This document shows, in pieces, positions 51,031 to 62,719 of a DNA stretch of 64,000 bases (its first letter is position 1; each line of letters begins with the position of its first letter). Position numbers and translations under genes: made by a program. A model generated the notes under the pieces. That model was given only the letters and a program-made list of their open reading frames with translations, searched no databases and was not told where the DNA came from. Origin of the DNA: Tanypteryx hageni (Eukaryota > Arthropoda > Insecta > Odonata > Petaluridae); contig CM054116.1 of the NCBI GenBank assembly GCA_028673005.1, forward strand, positions 24,033,840-24,097,839. The letters run 5' to 3'.

Positions 51031-52796
51031 TATGGAAAGCAAGTATAAAAGTAGTGATACTGATGGTGCTTCATCTATGAGTAGTAGAAAACATCGAGTG
51101 CTATCGATGGAAACAAAAATGGACATAATAAAGTGATCAGAAAGAGGTGAGTCATTTGCTTCCTTTGGACGTATTTATGATGCCAATCATTCTACAACTG
51201 GAACCATTTTAAAAGGCTAACAAAAAATTGTTGATTACATTCGCAACACAGGCTCACTTCAGTCTGTGTTTGTCAGTAAAAACCGAAGCGCCATCGTTGA
51301 AGAAATGGAACAGTGTTTAACAATTTGGATTCAGAATCAAAATAGAAAAAACCAACGATTGAGTACTGAATTGATTCAAGATAAGGTTAGAAGCCTTCTT
51401 CAGGATATTAAATCGCATATGGGGGAAACAGCGAGTGATCCTGCTGAATTTACGGCCAGTGCTGGATGGTTTGCAAAATTCAAGCGCAGGATAAATATGA
51501 AAAACCTTCCATCATCTGGTGAATCTGCAAGTGCCAATCACGAGGCAGCAAAAACATTTCCTGAGGCATTGGCAACAATTATTAAAGATGGGGTTACTGT
51601 TCTCGACAAGTTTTCAATGTTGATGAGACAGGTCTTTTCTGGAAAAAGATACCTTCATTGCAACTAAAGAGAAGAAAGTTCCTAGATTCAAAATTTCTAA
51701 AGATCGTCTAATCCTCCTTCTAGGTGGAAATGTCACAGGAGATTTTAAATTGAAGCGACTTCTTGTTTATCACTCTGAAAATCTGAGGGCTTTCAAGGGC
51801 ATAGTCATGTTTCCCATGATTTGGACTTCGAATAATAAAGCATGGGTAACATCCTTGCTATGTCAGCAGTGGTTTCTTGATCACTTCTTTCCAGCAGTCA
51901 AAAATTATTGTAGGGAGATTAATTTGGCCTTTGAAATTTTATTGGTCATCGATAATGCCCCAGGTCATCCTGTAAAATTAGCTAACTTGGACTCAAACAT
52001 CCAAGTTGTCTTCTTGCCTCCCAACACCACTTCCTTACTGCAACCGATCGTGACCTTCAAAAGGTTTTACTTATGTTGAACTATCGCTCAAGCTATTGTG
52101 GCTACCAACGCAGAAGATTCTTTAACCCTGAAAGACTTTTGGAAAGGGTACAGCGTCCTCGATGCAGTTAAAAACATTGGTCATTGTTGGAAGGAAATAA
52201 AACAAATGACAAGGAATTGCTGTTAGAGCAAGCTGTGCCCACAGTTTGCTTATGATTCACAGGATTCTGAACAAACCAAAGAGCAAATCACCCATGAAGT
52301 TGTAGAAATGGGAAAAAGTAAAAATTTAGAAATGGATGCCTTAGATGTGGACGAGTTAGTGGACTCTCATTCGATTGAACTTACAAATGATGAGCTGATA
52401 ATAATGCAGAGGGAAGTCAAAGAACAGGAAGATGACAGCAATGATGACAACTCTCCTTGTCCTTCCACAAAAGCTTTGTCTGCAAAAGTCCTCAGTGATT
52501 CGTTAAATAAAATTGACGAGGCTTTGAAGGTACTAAAAGATAATGACCCAAATGCAGAAAGAAGTTCTACAGTTTATAAAGGTGTTTACAGAGAGCTATC
52601 CAGCTCTAAACTCCTTTATGAAGAGAAGAAAAGAATGCCTTCAATTCAACTTTTGTTGAACAGATTCTTCAAAAAAGTAGATAACAGCACATCTTCTCTG
52701 GCATCAACTTCTCAGGCATCAGAAAAATATCCTGCATACTCACCTACAAATAGCCCTGCTGAAGCAAATAATTCCTCCCCTAATTCTTCAGAATAA
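51031..52796 (+). pseudogene. Tigger (TIGD1-like) transposase, nearly full length but broken
   Basis: It begins MESKYKSSDTDGASS, then RKHRVLSMETKMDIIK and a stop at 51134-51136. The second DNA-binding domain is in 51266-51667 (FTASAGWFAKFKRRINMKN, GESASANHEAAKTFPEA). A frameshift near 51640 precedes the DDE domain at 51750-52079 (NNKAWVTSLLCQQWFLDHFF, LLVIDNAPGHP, VVFLPPNTTSLLQPI). The C-terminal acidic region is at 52308-52796 (TNDELIIMQREVKEQEDDSN). The 3' terminal repeat appears to end near 53085 (reverse complement CAGGCGAACCTCTACTTACG); the 5' end was not found. Confidence 0.85.
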
Positions 52797-53114
52797 CAAT
52801 CATGGTTCCCTCCCATCAATAGATGTCTTGGAAACCACTGAATGTTCTCTACACGACTAACTTTGTACAAGGAAATTAAAGTTTTTATTGAAAATAAATG
52901 AATTTATCCTAAATGTTCGCTTTTTATTCCCTTATAAGGAATAAAACTGATACTTTATAAATATTCAGGAATGGATTAATGAATTTAACATTGTTTCTTA
53001 TAAAAAAGTAAATTCAACTTACGAACATTCAGCTTATGAATGCATTTCCAGGTATGCATTAAGTTCGTAAGTAGAGGTTCGCCTGCATAAGGAAAAATAA
53101 TTTTCTGGTTTCAA

Positions 53115-53205
53115 AGCAAATACATTAGTATACCATTATACTATGGCAAATTTGACGAAAAGCACTTCTGTACCACGAGAAACCAATGTATACCCCTACT
53201 TGTTT
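53115..53205 (+). repeat. Dispersed repeat also at 34740-34830
   Basis: It shares GGCAAATTTGACGAA, AGCACTTCTG, GAAACC and CCCTACTTGTT with the copy in PSMB7 intron 2. Both lie beside a Tigger relic, but in opposite relative orientation. Confidence 0.6.
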
Positions 53206-53886
53206 TAATTTTGGCACATTTCTGGAAAATGACTAAAAATAAATAAATAGTGAATAATTGTGATAATTTTTTAATGGATCAAGTTCTGCAGATCGTTGTC
53301 ATGAAGAAAAGAGAAAATATTATTTTGGAAATATCAAAACCTGATCCTTTGAAAAATCTTAGATTCAGTTTTCAAACTGCTCCTCAAAAATCTCCCCTTC
53401 ATTTGTCACTTCAATAAGTATAAGTTACCTCATTCCAAGATTTTTTTCAATCAGAATCTCTCCTAACCTTTTCCACATGTATTGAGTGTATTCACTGATG
53501 AATGTGCTGTCACAGAGTGTTGACCCCTGATCCAACCCAACTAACCTTAAGATGGAAAATAGCATGCCTCTCTGTTGATCAATCTCAGAACCGTATTGAG
53601 TCTTTTGAAAATAATAGTCAACGAGTTTCTATGTTATATATGTCCTCATCGGTAACTCTAAGAAAAGTTTCTCTTGACCAGCTAATGTCATAAGGGACTA
53701 TCCATATATGACGTCATGCACCGAGGGGGGTCCAACTTGTGTGACGATGGGGAGTAGGGGGGTTTTGAAAAATGTGATGTCACAAAAATAACACCAGCAC
53801 CATCTATCAGAGATACATATGTATACAGGGGCGTGTTAAGCTACTGCAGGGCCCAGGGCACCAGATGGGTTGCGGATACCCCAACC

Positions 53887-54297
53887 TAGGGGGTGGGGAA
53901 CTGGCAGCCTTCAGGCCGCATGCAGCCTTTTGTGTTACTCAGTGCGGCCTTTTGCATACTTGTCTAAAAATACTCAAACTCGCATATGATTTTAGCATAT
54001 AAGTTACAGAAAGAAAAAACAAAAGATATGTATTTTGCATCAACAGAATCTTTGCGCCAAATCTACTGTCATTATATTGTGTTAAAGTCTTCAAAGTTTT
54101 TAAAAATATTAGTAAATACGAAGAATTGAAATCTGTATTCGTTAAGTTAAAAAGCCATTAAATTGTGTTTGCCACTTGATAACTATTTCAATTTTGATAA
54201 ATGTGAATGTATGCAACATGCATCGCAATGTGCGGCTTGATGTGGTCTCCGTTAAGTAACATTTGGCCTTCCAATGATAAAAGGTTCTCCACCCCTG
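53887..54297. mobile_element. hAT-type MITE (411 bp)
   Basis: Exact 8-bp target duplications CCCCAACC at 53879-53886 and 54298-54305. The ends are TAGGGGGTGGGGAACT and, in reverse complement, CAGGGGTGGAGAACC. No coding content. Confidence 0.82.
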
Positions 54298-54769
54298 CCC
54301 CAACCCATTGTTTCCGATATATTCAGTGATGGAAAACGTTACGTGTAACGTAACAAAATAACGAAATGATTTTTGAATAACGTAATGAAAAATGTTAATG
54401 AAACTTTCAAAATTAGTGTAACGAAAAACGGAAAAACAAAAACCGTTATTTCGATATTCTCATGGTGTGATTGCATATAGAGTCCTAGGCAGTCAATGGA
54501 TACTAACTTTGTGTGGTAGATATATACACACCCCTCAATTTACACGGTGCTTGATGTACATGTTTTTGAGTTTTACAGGGTAAAGACAATGCGACCATCC
54601 CTCAATTTTCATGGACTTGGTGTTTATGGTTTCAGTTTTACACGATAAGGAAAATGTGACTCTCTCAATTTATTAGTAGGCATCTACTCAATAGGTTTGT
54701 GTTACAAGACTGTTTATAACATCATAAGGTGATTTAGGTTCCTCCTCTAGTGAGATGTACTATTTAGAT

Positions 54770-55108
54770 CAGTGGTGCTCATTCTTTTTACATGGCGGTC
54801 CGCATTCGTAGTTTTGAATGCTTCGGAGGGCCGCATCAGAAGTCACGAGAGTTTCATCGAGCCGGTTGAGTGTTTACATTAGAAGTTACCAAGGGATTCT
54901 GTGGTCTCATATTAGTGAAAATCAAGTCTAAATAAATTACTAGTGTTAAAGCTTCATCAGAAAAGGTTTTGAGACAATAATTATACTGAAAAAATATGAA
55001 ATTGTCTATATCTAATTTTATCAATCACCTTTTCAACATAGCTTCACAATCCGCATAGTGCTCACGGGGGCTGCATTTGGCCTGCAGGTCGTGGGTTGGA
55101 GTCCTCTG
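54770..55108. mobile_element. hAT-type MITE (339 bp)
   Basis: Exact 8-bp target duplications ATTTAGAT at 54762-54769 and 55109-55116. The ends are CAGTGGTGCTCATTC and, in reverse complement, CAGAGGACTCCAACC, the usual hAT CAGNG start. No coding content. Confidence 0.82.
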
Positions 55109-55669
55109 ATTTAGATACAAACCAATAGTCCTCATTTATTTAATACTTCTTGTATTTTTGTTAGACTGTCAATCCACCAAATCATTGCCATTAATATTTT
55201 TAAATAAAAATTTATTACATAATGTTAGTCCATAAAATGAGATTGTAAACATCAATTTTTTAAAAATTGATACTATAAATTAGTATTTAATTCAATTATT
55301 AAACATATAAACAAATGAGAAAATGTAAATTTCAAGTTGTTTCCTTAGATAATAAAAAATTTCCATCCCTCAGTTTGGTGTTATTATTTTCTGCATATTT
55401 TGATAACATAGGTCATGGATTCAACCTATTTATTTTCAATGTCGTGTTTCTAGCATCAAAATGTCTTGTAAAATCCTGTTATTACATTCTTTTAATTTTT
55501 TTAAATACACCAAAATCAATACATTCAACATTGTCAGTATTTATACTGGAAATATTATACGATCAACTGAAAATTTTATATTCAGAATTTTTATTAATTT
55601 GTCAATAGAAGATCAGTTTTCTCTCGTCAGCCACGGTCGCCCATAGGTCGCATACGGTGACGATTCTCA

Positions 55670-55789
55670 ATTTACACATACCAGACTGTGCGTCTGCTGT
55701 CGGACAGTGACCTTTGGAGATCACTTCGGAAACGGTCGGTGGCGACACGATAGGGGCACGGTCGGCGCCCATTCTGATATGTGTAAATC
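55670..55789. repeat. Short inverted repeat
   Basis: ATTTACACATACCAGAC at the left and its near reverse complement ending GATATGTGTAAAT at the right enclose about 80 GC-richer bases. It may be part of a larger unidentified transposon spanning about 55630-55870. Confidence 0.4.
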
Positions 55790-56338
55790 AAAAACGGTCT
55801 CACAAGGCAATTCAAATGGAAATGGCCCCTTTGAGATTTTCAGCAACACGAAACGGTAGGCGCACAGATAAGTGTAACCCACCTTCATTGTGTCAGACAC
55901 TGGGTCCTTCTCCCTTGGGAAAAATCTTTGGCACTTGTCCCTTCGGAAAATTTCATTCCTTCATAATGTGCACATTTTACAGAGGAACCAAAAAGCTGGC
56001 ACCATCTCCCTTATAAACATCTCATTGTCAGTGCAAACCTCTCGTCTATTCATTTCAGCGTCATAAACTATTCTTGTTGAGGATTTGCAAACGAATTTGT
56101 TTCTGTGTTTACTTCCAAGGAAGCCTCTTTCTGCACAGGGTGGGAGGTCGATGCTAGGTTTTTTTATTATTTTCTGCGTCTCCTTTCTTCGGAGTATTTT
56201 TTGAGGCTTCAAAACTGCTTTTAGAGCAAGGCGGAGGAACCCAAAAACCTGCTTTTTTAAGCGTTATATTTTTAGCTGCCCCTATATTCGAAGTTGACAT
56301 AATTTTCGCTTGGTTATAGTCTTACATTAGTTGCATTC

Positions 56339-56905
56339 TTAACCCCTCAACGTCGCCCCGCGTTACGAAAACTTCATATGCGGTCGTCCTGCGTACGCTG
56401 CGGAGATCGCTAGATTTCTTTATTTTTTTAAGCAATACATTTTCTTAAATCTGAAAAAGTTGATATATTTCAAAATAGTAAACTTGGACCTTTCTACTGT
56501 GCCTTATCTGCAATTTTTACTCTTTCTTTTTACCTTTATTATACGTTAAATTCTGTGATTGAATTTCACGTAGTTACGCGAATTGTAGCTTCTAAAAACC
56601 CTTATTCGATGCTGAGACAAACCGAACCTCTGTACTAAAGCTACTGTGTAGTGAAAGGGGATATAGGCATTGTTTATCTGCTCTGTGACGTCTCTTACTC
56701 TTGTGATGAATATTTTTTTCTTATGCGTCAACACTTGAGAGTTGAGAAAGGGAGGAGAAAGGGTCTTCGGGTCTGTAATAGTGCTTGGTTCAGCATTTCT
56801 TGAGAACAATGTAATGAGAGTGTGAGAGATAAACACTTATCTGACATCATTGCACAAACAAGCCCATTCAAAGATAAGTACGGTGCTACCTTTTGACCGA
56901 AAGTA
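56339..56905 (+). mobile_element. piggyBac-like 5' fragment, second copy
   Basis: It starts TTAA then CCCCTCAACGTCGCCC and parallels 24783-25368 closely, sharing AACTTCATATG, AACCGAACCTCTG, TTTTTTTCTTATGCGTCAA and GCTTGGTTCAGCATTTCTTG. Homology stops at about 56905, before the transposase start present in the other copy. Confidence 0.7.
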
Positions 56906-57149
56906 TTATGTAATTCAGAACGCAATGTTGTATTGTTGTGTGTTTTTATAAATACAAAGTGATTTCAAACCAATCAGTATATCTTTTGCAAATTTGTATT
57001 TGTGGAAAGGGGGAGGGTCAAAGCTTTGTAACGTCATAAATGGCGGGGACTGAGTTTTTTTGACGAAATATGACTAGGGGGGAGGGGGAGTCAAAAATCC
57101 GCAAAAATTATGTGACGTAATTTATGGACGACCCCCTAACAGCGTTTGG

Positions 57150-58024
57150 GTTAGCTAAAATTTCCTATTGCAAAAAATCTGAAATAGTATCAATGCATCA
57201 GTTCCAAATCGAAATTTTCGGATAATTCAATAATTCAGAACTATTTTGAGTTCTCTTGAAAACGGCATCAAAATTCATTCTTCCAGTTGTATATCTACCC
57301 AAGTATCATTTCGTATTACATATTTTCATATTTCATGCCTAAATTTAACTATTTTAAAAACATTTCTAATGTTCTGCAGCTACTACCACGTTTTTTTGCA
57401 GTGAATAAGACCAAAAACATGGCTGGGAATTCACTTCCTTGAATAAGAAATTGTTGTAATTTCAGAATTTACCTGTTCCCTCGGTCTACATACACGTCAA
57501 ATATAATTTCCTCTCAGAAGTAATTCAGAATAATGAGATAATGACGAATTAGTTAGTCAGTGAGGCCCAAAACAGCGTTAAATAAATAGTGGACACAATG
57601 TCTCTTCATATTGCAGGAGAATGGGAATAGGCACTCGATATTACTTTTTATCTAATAATAAGTAATGATAAATCTGATGGCAACTAAGTTTATTCCCCAA
57701 GAAACGTTTTGTATGTGTTTTACTTAGTGTTTCAAAGTATCCGCTTCAACCACGACATGACATCTATCTTTTGAAAACATTGTCAAGGTCGGTCGGCACT
57801 CGGCGCTGAATGTTGTGAATGGTCACGCCGCTTAATTTTCAATTTGTAATTCGGTAGCTCGGTATTTCTAAGTAGTTCTATCGCATGATATTTACTGTAT
57901 CACAAGTATGTTGCTTGTGAATTATTAGTAACTTAGTTGACAAGCAAGTTATGGTGTTGGTTGGTTATGTTACAGCTATGATTCAATAGAAGTTACAACC
58001 TAGAGTTAATCTTATCAAATAGTC
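57150..58024. other. Upstream region of the gene at 58025
   Basis: The last 260 bases are locally GC-richer (GTCGGCACTCGGCGCTGA at about 57790) and are likely promoter and 5' untranslated sequence. No element is placed with confidence. Confidence 0.35.
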
Positions 58025-58711
58025 ATGGATGAACCAGAAAGAAAATCTAATAATGGGATAAGTAATCAGACTTGGCATGACGTTAAAAAACCCACAAGTT
58101 TATTTGAGCAAATTTTGAAGCAAACTCATAATGTGCCAATTTCAAATCAGAGAGTTGGCAACTCGGAAGTGAAGCATCTTATAGATGAAGAAACTAAAGT
58201 TCAAAACCAAACGAAGTGTATGTTTTTGGATGACAAGAAAGTGTGTGATGTGGAAACAGCAAAGGAAATGGTCGATTTTATAATGAATAAGAAGCTTATC
58301 GTTTTGGATAGGGTTGACTTATTGAAGTCTTTAATTAAACTGTGCTTAGAAAATAGCAACCTGTTTGATTATGTTATGTCAGGAAGTCTACTTACTTTCT
58401 GTGAAAGTCTTCTTAGTGTTTACTGTGACCCTACCTCCAAAGATACTGAAGAATTAAGAATGTTAATTCCTCTTCTTTCTCTGATTTCAAATCATAAAGA
58501 AACAAAACATGTATTTACGCGACATTCGGGTTTTGTGTATCATTTAATGAGGGCCTGTGTAACATGCGTGGCAGTTTTTCTATCGAAATCTAAGGAATTG
58601 TTGAAAATAACCTGGAAGAAGAAACTAGCAGGTCGTGTAAGAGGGATAGAAAAAGAAGATTCAGTAAAAATATTGACTAGTGCACTTGGAGTCCCGGATT
58701 TGCCAACCAAT
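58025..58711 (+). CDS. Exon 1 of the unidentified Tudor-like gene
   Basis: The ATG at 58025 is preceded by in-frame-free AT-rich leader. The open frame runs to a stop at 58721-58723, so splicing must occur before it. Two in-frame donors are possible: GTAACG at 58712 (chosen, keeping DSVKILTSALGVPDLPTN) and a better-looking GTAAGA at about 58638, which would end the exon at KKLAGR. Confidence 0.55.
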
Positions 58712-60339
58712 GTAACGTATTAATTATCATTTAAATATGTTTTTAAACATTTGATTTGAATGTTAAGCAAGTGATTACAATTTAAAAGTTTTGATTCATG
58801 AACTTATGCGTGCTATAATTATCATTGGCACCAAAGCTTAATCTGAAAAATTTCTTAATAAATAATAATTTCCAAATTTACCCACTCTGACAGGACATTA
58901 AAACACCAAACGAAGATGATCTCCCGATAAAATGTTTTTGGTTATCGTTATTTGATACTACATCAAATTCCGCCGAAAAAGATATCAACCGATATTTATC
59001 AAGCATGCAAGTTCCACATTTGCCAGTCCAAAATTTTGATTCCGAATTTTCAGTTAGTATTTCTAATAAGTTATATTGCCGTAAAGCCAACAGAGAAATA
59101 GAGGAGGAATGGACTGATGTGTTTGTGGCTCATGTTCTTCCATTTGGAGAAATAATCGCCTACAAGAAGGAAGACTGGAAACATTGGTTGAATCTTATCA
59201 ATGGAGAGCTTATCGAGTTTCTTCGGTCCCAAAAAGAGCAAGCCGATTTTGGCAATAATGCAGACTCAAACATCAAGATTGGAACTGTCATTGGATTCTG
59301 GACTGCAGTAATATTATATTTTAGTTTAATATGACGGGATAAGAATTTATAACTAATCATAAAAACCTTATGAAATGTATTTATGATTAAGATAAATCTT
59401 GATTTTTCAATTCCAATAGATTTGTATATCTCAAATTTACATGCATACCTTCGAGATTTTGTGGTCAAGTTTTTCCATTTTTATATTGTACTACCCATGG
59501 TAAACCATGTATTGTATCCTTGAATATCAATGTAATATTGATTCATATCGTTTATGACAGTTTTAATGAAATTATCAACAGAATTATATGAAAAAATATA
59601 GTACTATTACTGTTATAACAAAGTAGCTGAGATAACATGACAAAATAATGGCAGAAAAAGTCTATGTATATTTGCATATTTTTATTAATTCATGAATTTT
59701 TCTTTTAATTTCAGGATGTGAGATTCAAATGGAAACCCCTGATAATGACACAGTGTTTAAGAGGCATAATTTTAGGAAGGGCATCAGACAGCTCATTAGG
59801 TGGAGAGGGCATTTCTTGGGCTATATGGGCAATTGATGTTGGAACTTTGGTATTTTGCAACAGAATCTGGCCCCTACAATTTAGACTTAGGTCCTTGGCA
59901 CCCCTGACATCTTTATGTTATCTTGATGCTGAAAAGGCAGGTGAGTTGCATTGATGGCATTCAGTTGTCATTTCAGAAATGTTAATGTTACAAAATCAAT
60001 CTTAAATTTGTTTATAAACATCTAAAACCATGATCATCTGGCTGCCATTCACTGCCATCTGCGGGCCAATGTGTGGATCATATCATGTACATAATGGATT
60101 ATTATTGTAACCCTGGGTACTTTATGGTATAACTTATACCCCCTGAAACCTCTTCGGAATAATGAAATCAGAGGATTGCTTAAATACATATTTTGTTTTG
60201 CTGCCCTTTTTTGTTCAGTGCAAGCTTCTCATAGCCGCACAACTTTAAATTGTAACACATTCTTCTTTCTTTCATTTCACTTTCCAATCAGAAATCAAAA
60301 GAAAGAGAAAAAAAATCGTCTTAGAATCCTGCGAATCTG
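58025..60339 (+). CDS. Unidentified gene, first exons; exon 3 Tudor-like; continues off window
   Basis: Exons proposed at 58025-58711, 58894-59307, 59715-59940 and, less surely, 60292-60339; the phases agree. Exon 1 starts MDEPERKSNNGISNQTWHDV and is helical and charged (MVDFIMNKKLIVLDRVDLLK, MLIPLLSLISNHKETKHVF). Exon 2 includes IKCFWLSLFD and EEWTDVFVAHVLPFGEIIAY. Exon 3 has the pattern WAIWAIDVGTLVFCNRIWPL followed by LRSLAPLTSLCYLDAEKAG, which resembles the end of a Tudor strand set (xxDxGxxxxVxxxxxxPL) and the start of the extended Tudor fold. If that is right, a role in binding methylated-arginine proteins of the piRNA pathway (TDRD12-like or a relative) is possible. I infer this only from pattern; the family is not established. 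Confidence 0.5.
58894..59307 (+). CDS. Exon 2 of the unidentified Tudor-like gene
   Basis: The acceptor is CTGACAG. It encodes DIKTPNEDDLPIKCFWLSLF through NINGE-type sequence to IKIGTVIGFWTA, with a donor GTAATA at 59308. Phase 0 at both ends. Confidence 0.55.
59715..59940 (+). CDS. Exon 3 of the unidentified gene (Tudor-like pattern)
   Basis: The acceptor is TTTCAG and the donor a strong GTGAGT. It encodes DVRFKWKPLIMTQCLRGIIL, then the WAIDVG and IWPL motif, and ends with the first base of the next codon. Confidence 0.65.
60292..60339 (+). CDS. Possible exon 4 (basic segment)
   Basis: The acceptor is CAATCAG and the donor GTAATA. The phase fits exon 3 and gives EIKRKRKKIVLESCES. Small and low-complexity, so it may be spurious. 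Confidence 0.3.
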
Positions 60340-60502
60340 GTAATACTTTACTGTAATAATAGTAAAACATTCATAAGTTGGACACCCAGAAAAACTAATG
60401 TTCGGTATAGTGCTTGCCTGTGTATATGTGAGGACAGGAGAACCAGAAGAATCCATAAACTGCTGTGATTGGTAGTGGTGACCCAGAATATATTATTTTA
60501 AG

Positions 60503-62590
60503 TCAGGGAAGAAGCCTGTTATTTGCCCCTCTGGCCACATACTTGTTGTCGGTTGCGGAGGAAGTGTTAGGTTTAGGTGATGATGATTTTGGACGACTGA
60601 TTGGTTTGAAGAAAGTGTCCAATTTTAATTGAGTCTTGGAAGTGTGCTGCTTTTGTATGATTATCTCCCTAAAAACACGGAAGTGTGAATAATAGGGCTG
60701 AACTTCAGGATCAGATAAGTAGTCAATAAAAGCTATCAAGTCATCAAGATGGAATCTCAACACTGACAACTTGATTTAGGGAGTTGGCAGTTCTTTCTCC
60801 TCTTCGCTCTTGTCAACACCTGGTATCCTGGATCACCTTCATCTTCCTCTAACCACTGCAGGACATCTTCCTTAGTTGCTTCTTCGCCAGCCTTCTTTAT
60901 GGTTTTGTTGTAGTTGCTGACTTCAAATCCTTCAAACTGTCTGCATCCATGTTGTAAAGCAGTTTTTCGCAGCCATTTGCCATTTGAATTTTGACTGCTT
61001 TCCAAACTGGAGCAAAGTTGAAGATTGCTGACTTTAAGTTTTAGTTTCTGAGGTTTTGTAAGGTACAGATGTATTGAAAGCTTATGGCACCTGCACACAA
61101 ACACGAATTCAGCATGGAAGAGTCCATTCTCAAAAGCGAGCTATGTGGGGGTGAGGGTATATACGCATGGGATAATCAGTCATTCTCGTTTGAGACTGTC
61201 GCCTAGTGCCTTCGCAGCCGATCTTTCTGCTTTGCTCCACTGAACTTTAGTTGTTTCGTTATTATCCACTCATTATTTCTTGTTATTGTTCATTTGCTTT
61301 GCAGTTATTGCTTTTTGTTTTCATTCCCGTTATTGCTTCTCGTTTTTTGTTGTAAGAGTTGATTGCTGTTTTGTTTTCACGTTTTTTCGTTGCTTAATAT
61401 CATTGTTCTGATTGCTGTTTTGTTATCGTGTATTAGTTATTCACTGTTACTCTTTGATTCGTTTTCCTTTCCTTTTGTACTGTTAGCCGTGATTTTTAAT
61501 CTTATTATCATGGATACAGTTCCGTCGCCTTCCATGTTAGGGAATAAAAAAGTGATCCATGGTCAAGCACTGAAATCATTCATAATGTTTTAATGTTTAT
61601 GAAGAAAGAAGCAGCGGAAGGGATCACTATTCCTATTAAAAGTGTTCAGACACTAAAAGTGAGGAGGATTAGTTTTAGTTGTGTAGTAGTTAGTGTTTTT
61701 TGTGTATTGTTCAATCTCGTATCTTACTTCACGTAAGTTCCCGCCAATTCAAATGACTTGCCTGTCCCGCAGAGCTCCACTCAATTGTTTCACTTTCCCT
61801 TAAGATTTCCCCCTCCACAGCTGCCTACCCCTCCACAGCCACCTTCCCCTTAAGTTTTCCCCCTCCATCACCACCTTCCCCTACATCACGTGACTTCGTG
61901 CATTTAGGTGCCATAAGCTCTCAATAGAACTGTCTTTTTCTTCATCAAATTCATCCTCCAACACTGCCATCACCTCCTCAAAAAATCTCTTCCTATAAAA
62001 ACTTTTAGTTGGCAGATTGATCCCCTGGTCCATGGGCTGGATGATTGATGTATTTTTTGGCAAAAACAAGCAATTAAATTTTCCAACTTTCGTGCACAAA
62101 ATATCTTCAGATGGATGAGCAGGAGCATTGTCTAGAATAAGGAGAGCCTTCACGTTTTCTGGTGATATTTTCAGCACCTCAATTTGATGCCTTCTGAGTT
62201 CTGGCACAAAGTGATTGAAGAACCAGTCATGCAGTGCAGCCATAAACCATGCCTTCTTTGAATTGTAATATATGACTGGTAATTGATGCATAATGTCTTT
62301 CAAGATTCTTGGACCACATGACTTGCCGACAATAAATGGCGTTAATCTATGCAATCCATCGACATTTGCACAAAACATCGCTGAGATCTTCTCCTTGCTG
62401 ATCTTTCATCCTGGAGTTGATGTTTCATGTTTGAAGGCTTGGTTGTTCTTGGAGAGAACATTTATGTGCTGCGTGCCTCGCCACAGCACGCCTCTGCTCA
62501 TTTTTTGATTCATATTGCAGCGCCGCATGGTAGCGCGGATTTCGCATACGAAATTTTCTGACAGCATTTTGGCACCGAGCTGACCCACTC
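60503..62590 (-). pseudogene. Jerky/Tigger-type transposase, split by an insertion
   Basis: The DDE part is at 62430-61881: NQAFKHETSTPG, a stop, KISKEKISAMFCANVDGLHR, NSKKAWFMAALHDWFFNHFV, LLILDNAPAHPSED, FLPKNTSIIQPMDQGI. The C-terminal part follows only at 61104-60757 (SSLESSQNSNG, then EDVLQWLEEDEGDPGYQVL) and 60769-60503 (LKLDTFFKPISRPK). About 0.75 kb of unrelated DNA separates the halves. Stops and frameshifts are present. The upstream part beyond 62590 is unclear. Confidence 0.78.
61190..61870 (+). mobile_element. Insertion in the jerky-like element with a transposase-like start
   Basis: Here the + strand has an ATG at 61510 reading MDTVPSPSMLGNKKVIHGQA. After a one-base shift it continues EIIHNVLMFMKKEAAEGITI PIKSVQT. 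The HGQxLxIIxNVxxFMxxEA pattern resembles the N-terminus of some arthropod transposases, but I cannot name the family. It ends in CT-rich low-complexity sequence (61795-61880). The exact borders are not determined. Confidence 0.35.
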
Positions 62591-62719
62591 ACACAAGGCA
62601 ATATCACAGAGTGGTCTTGCATGGCATGCAACCAAATTCTCTCTGCAGAATCTTTTGCATTGTTGCAGGCCAGAAAGAAGCGCACCGCAGCATGCTGCAT
62701 ATAAGAATGAGCCGTACCG

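Larger units (their letters stand above)
53693..57140. repeat. Region bounded by inverted GACGTCA-containing ends, with several nested elements
   Basis: The left end GGGACTATCCATATATGACG and the right end in reverse complement GGGGTCGTCCATAAATTACG are alike, and each is followed by a G-rich run. This suggests one transposon now holding nested insertions (53887-54297, 54770-55108, 56339-56905). I could not find a matching target duplication, so two unrelated solo copies remain possible. Confidence 0.45.

Noticed and set aside
55714..56016. 100-codon open frame
   Set aside because: It crosses an inverted repeat and lacks family resemblance; probably transposon-derived non-coding sequence.
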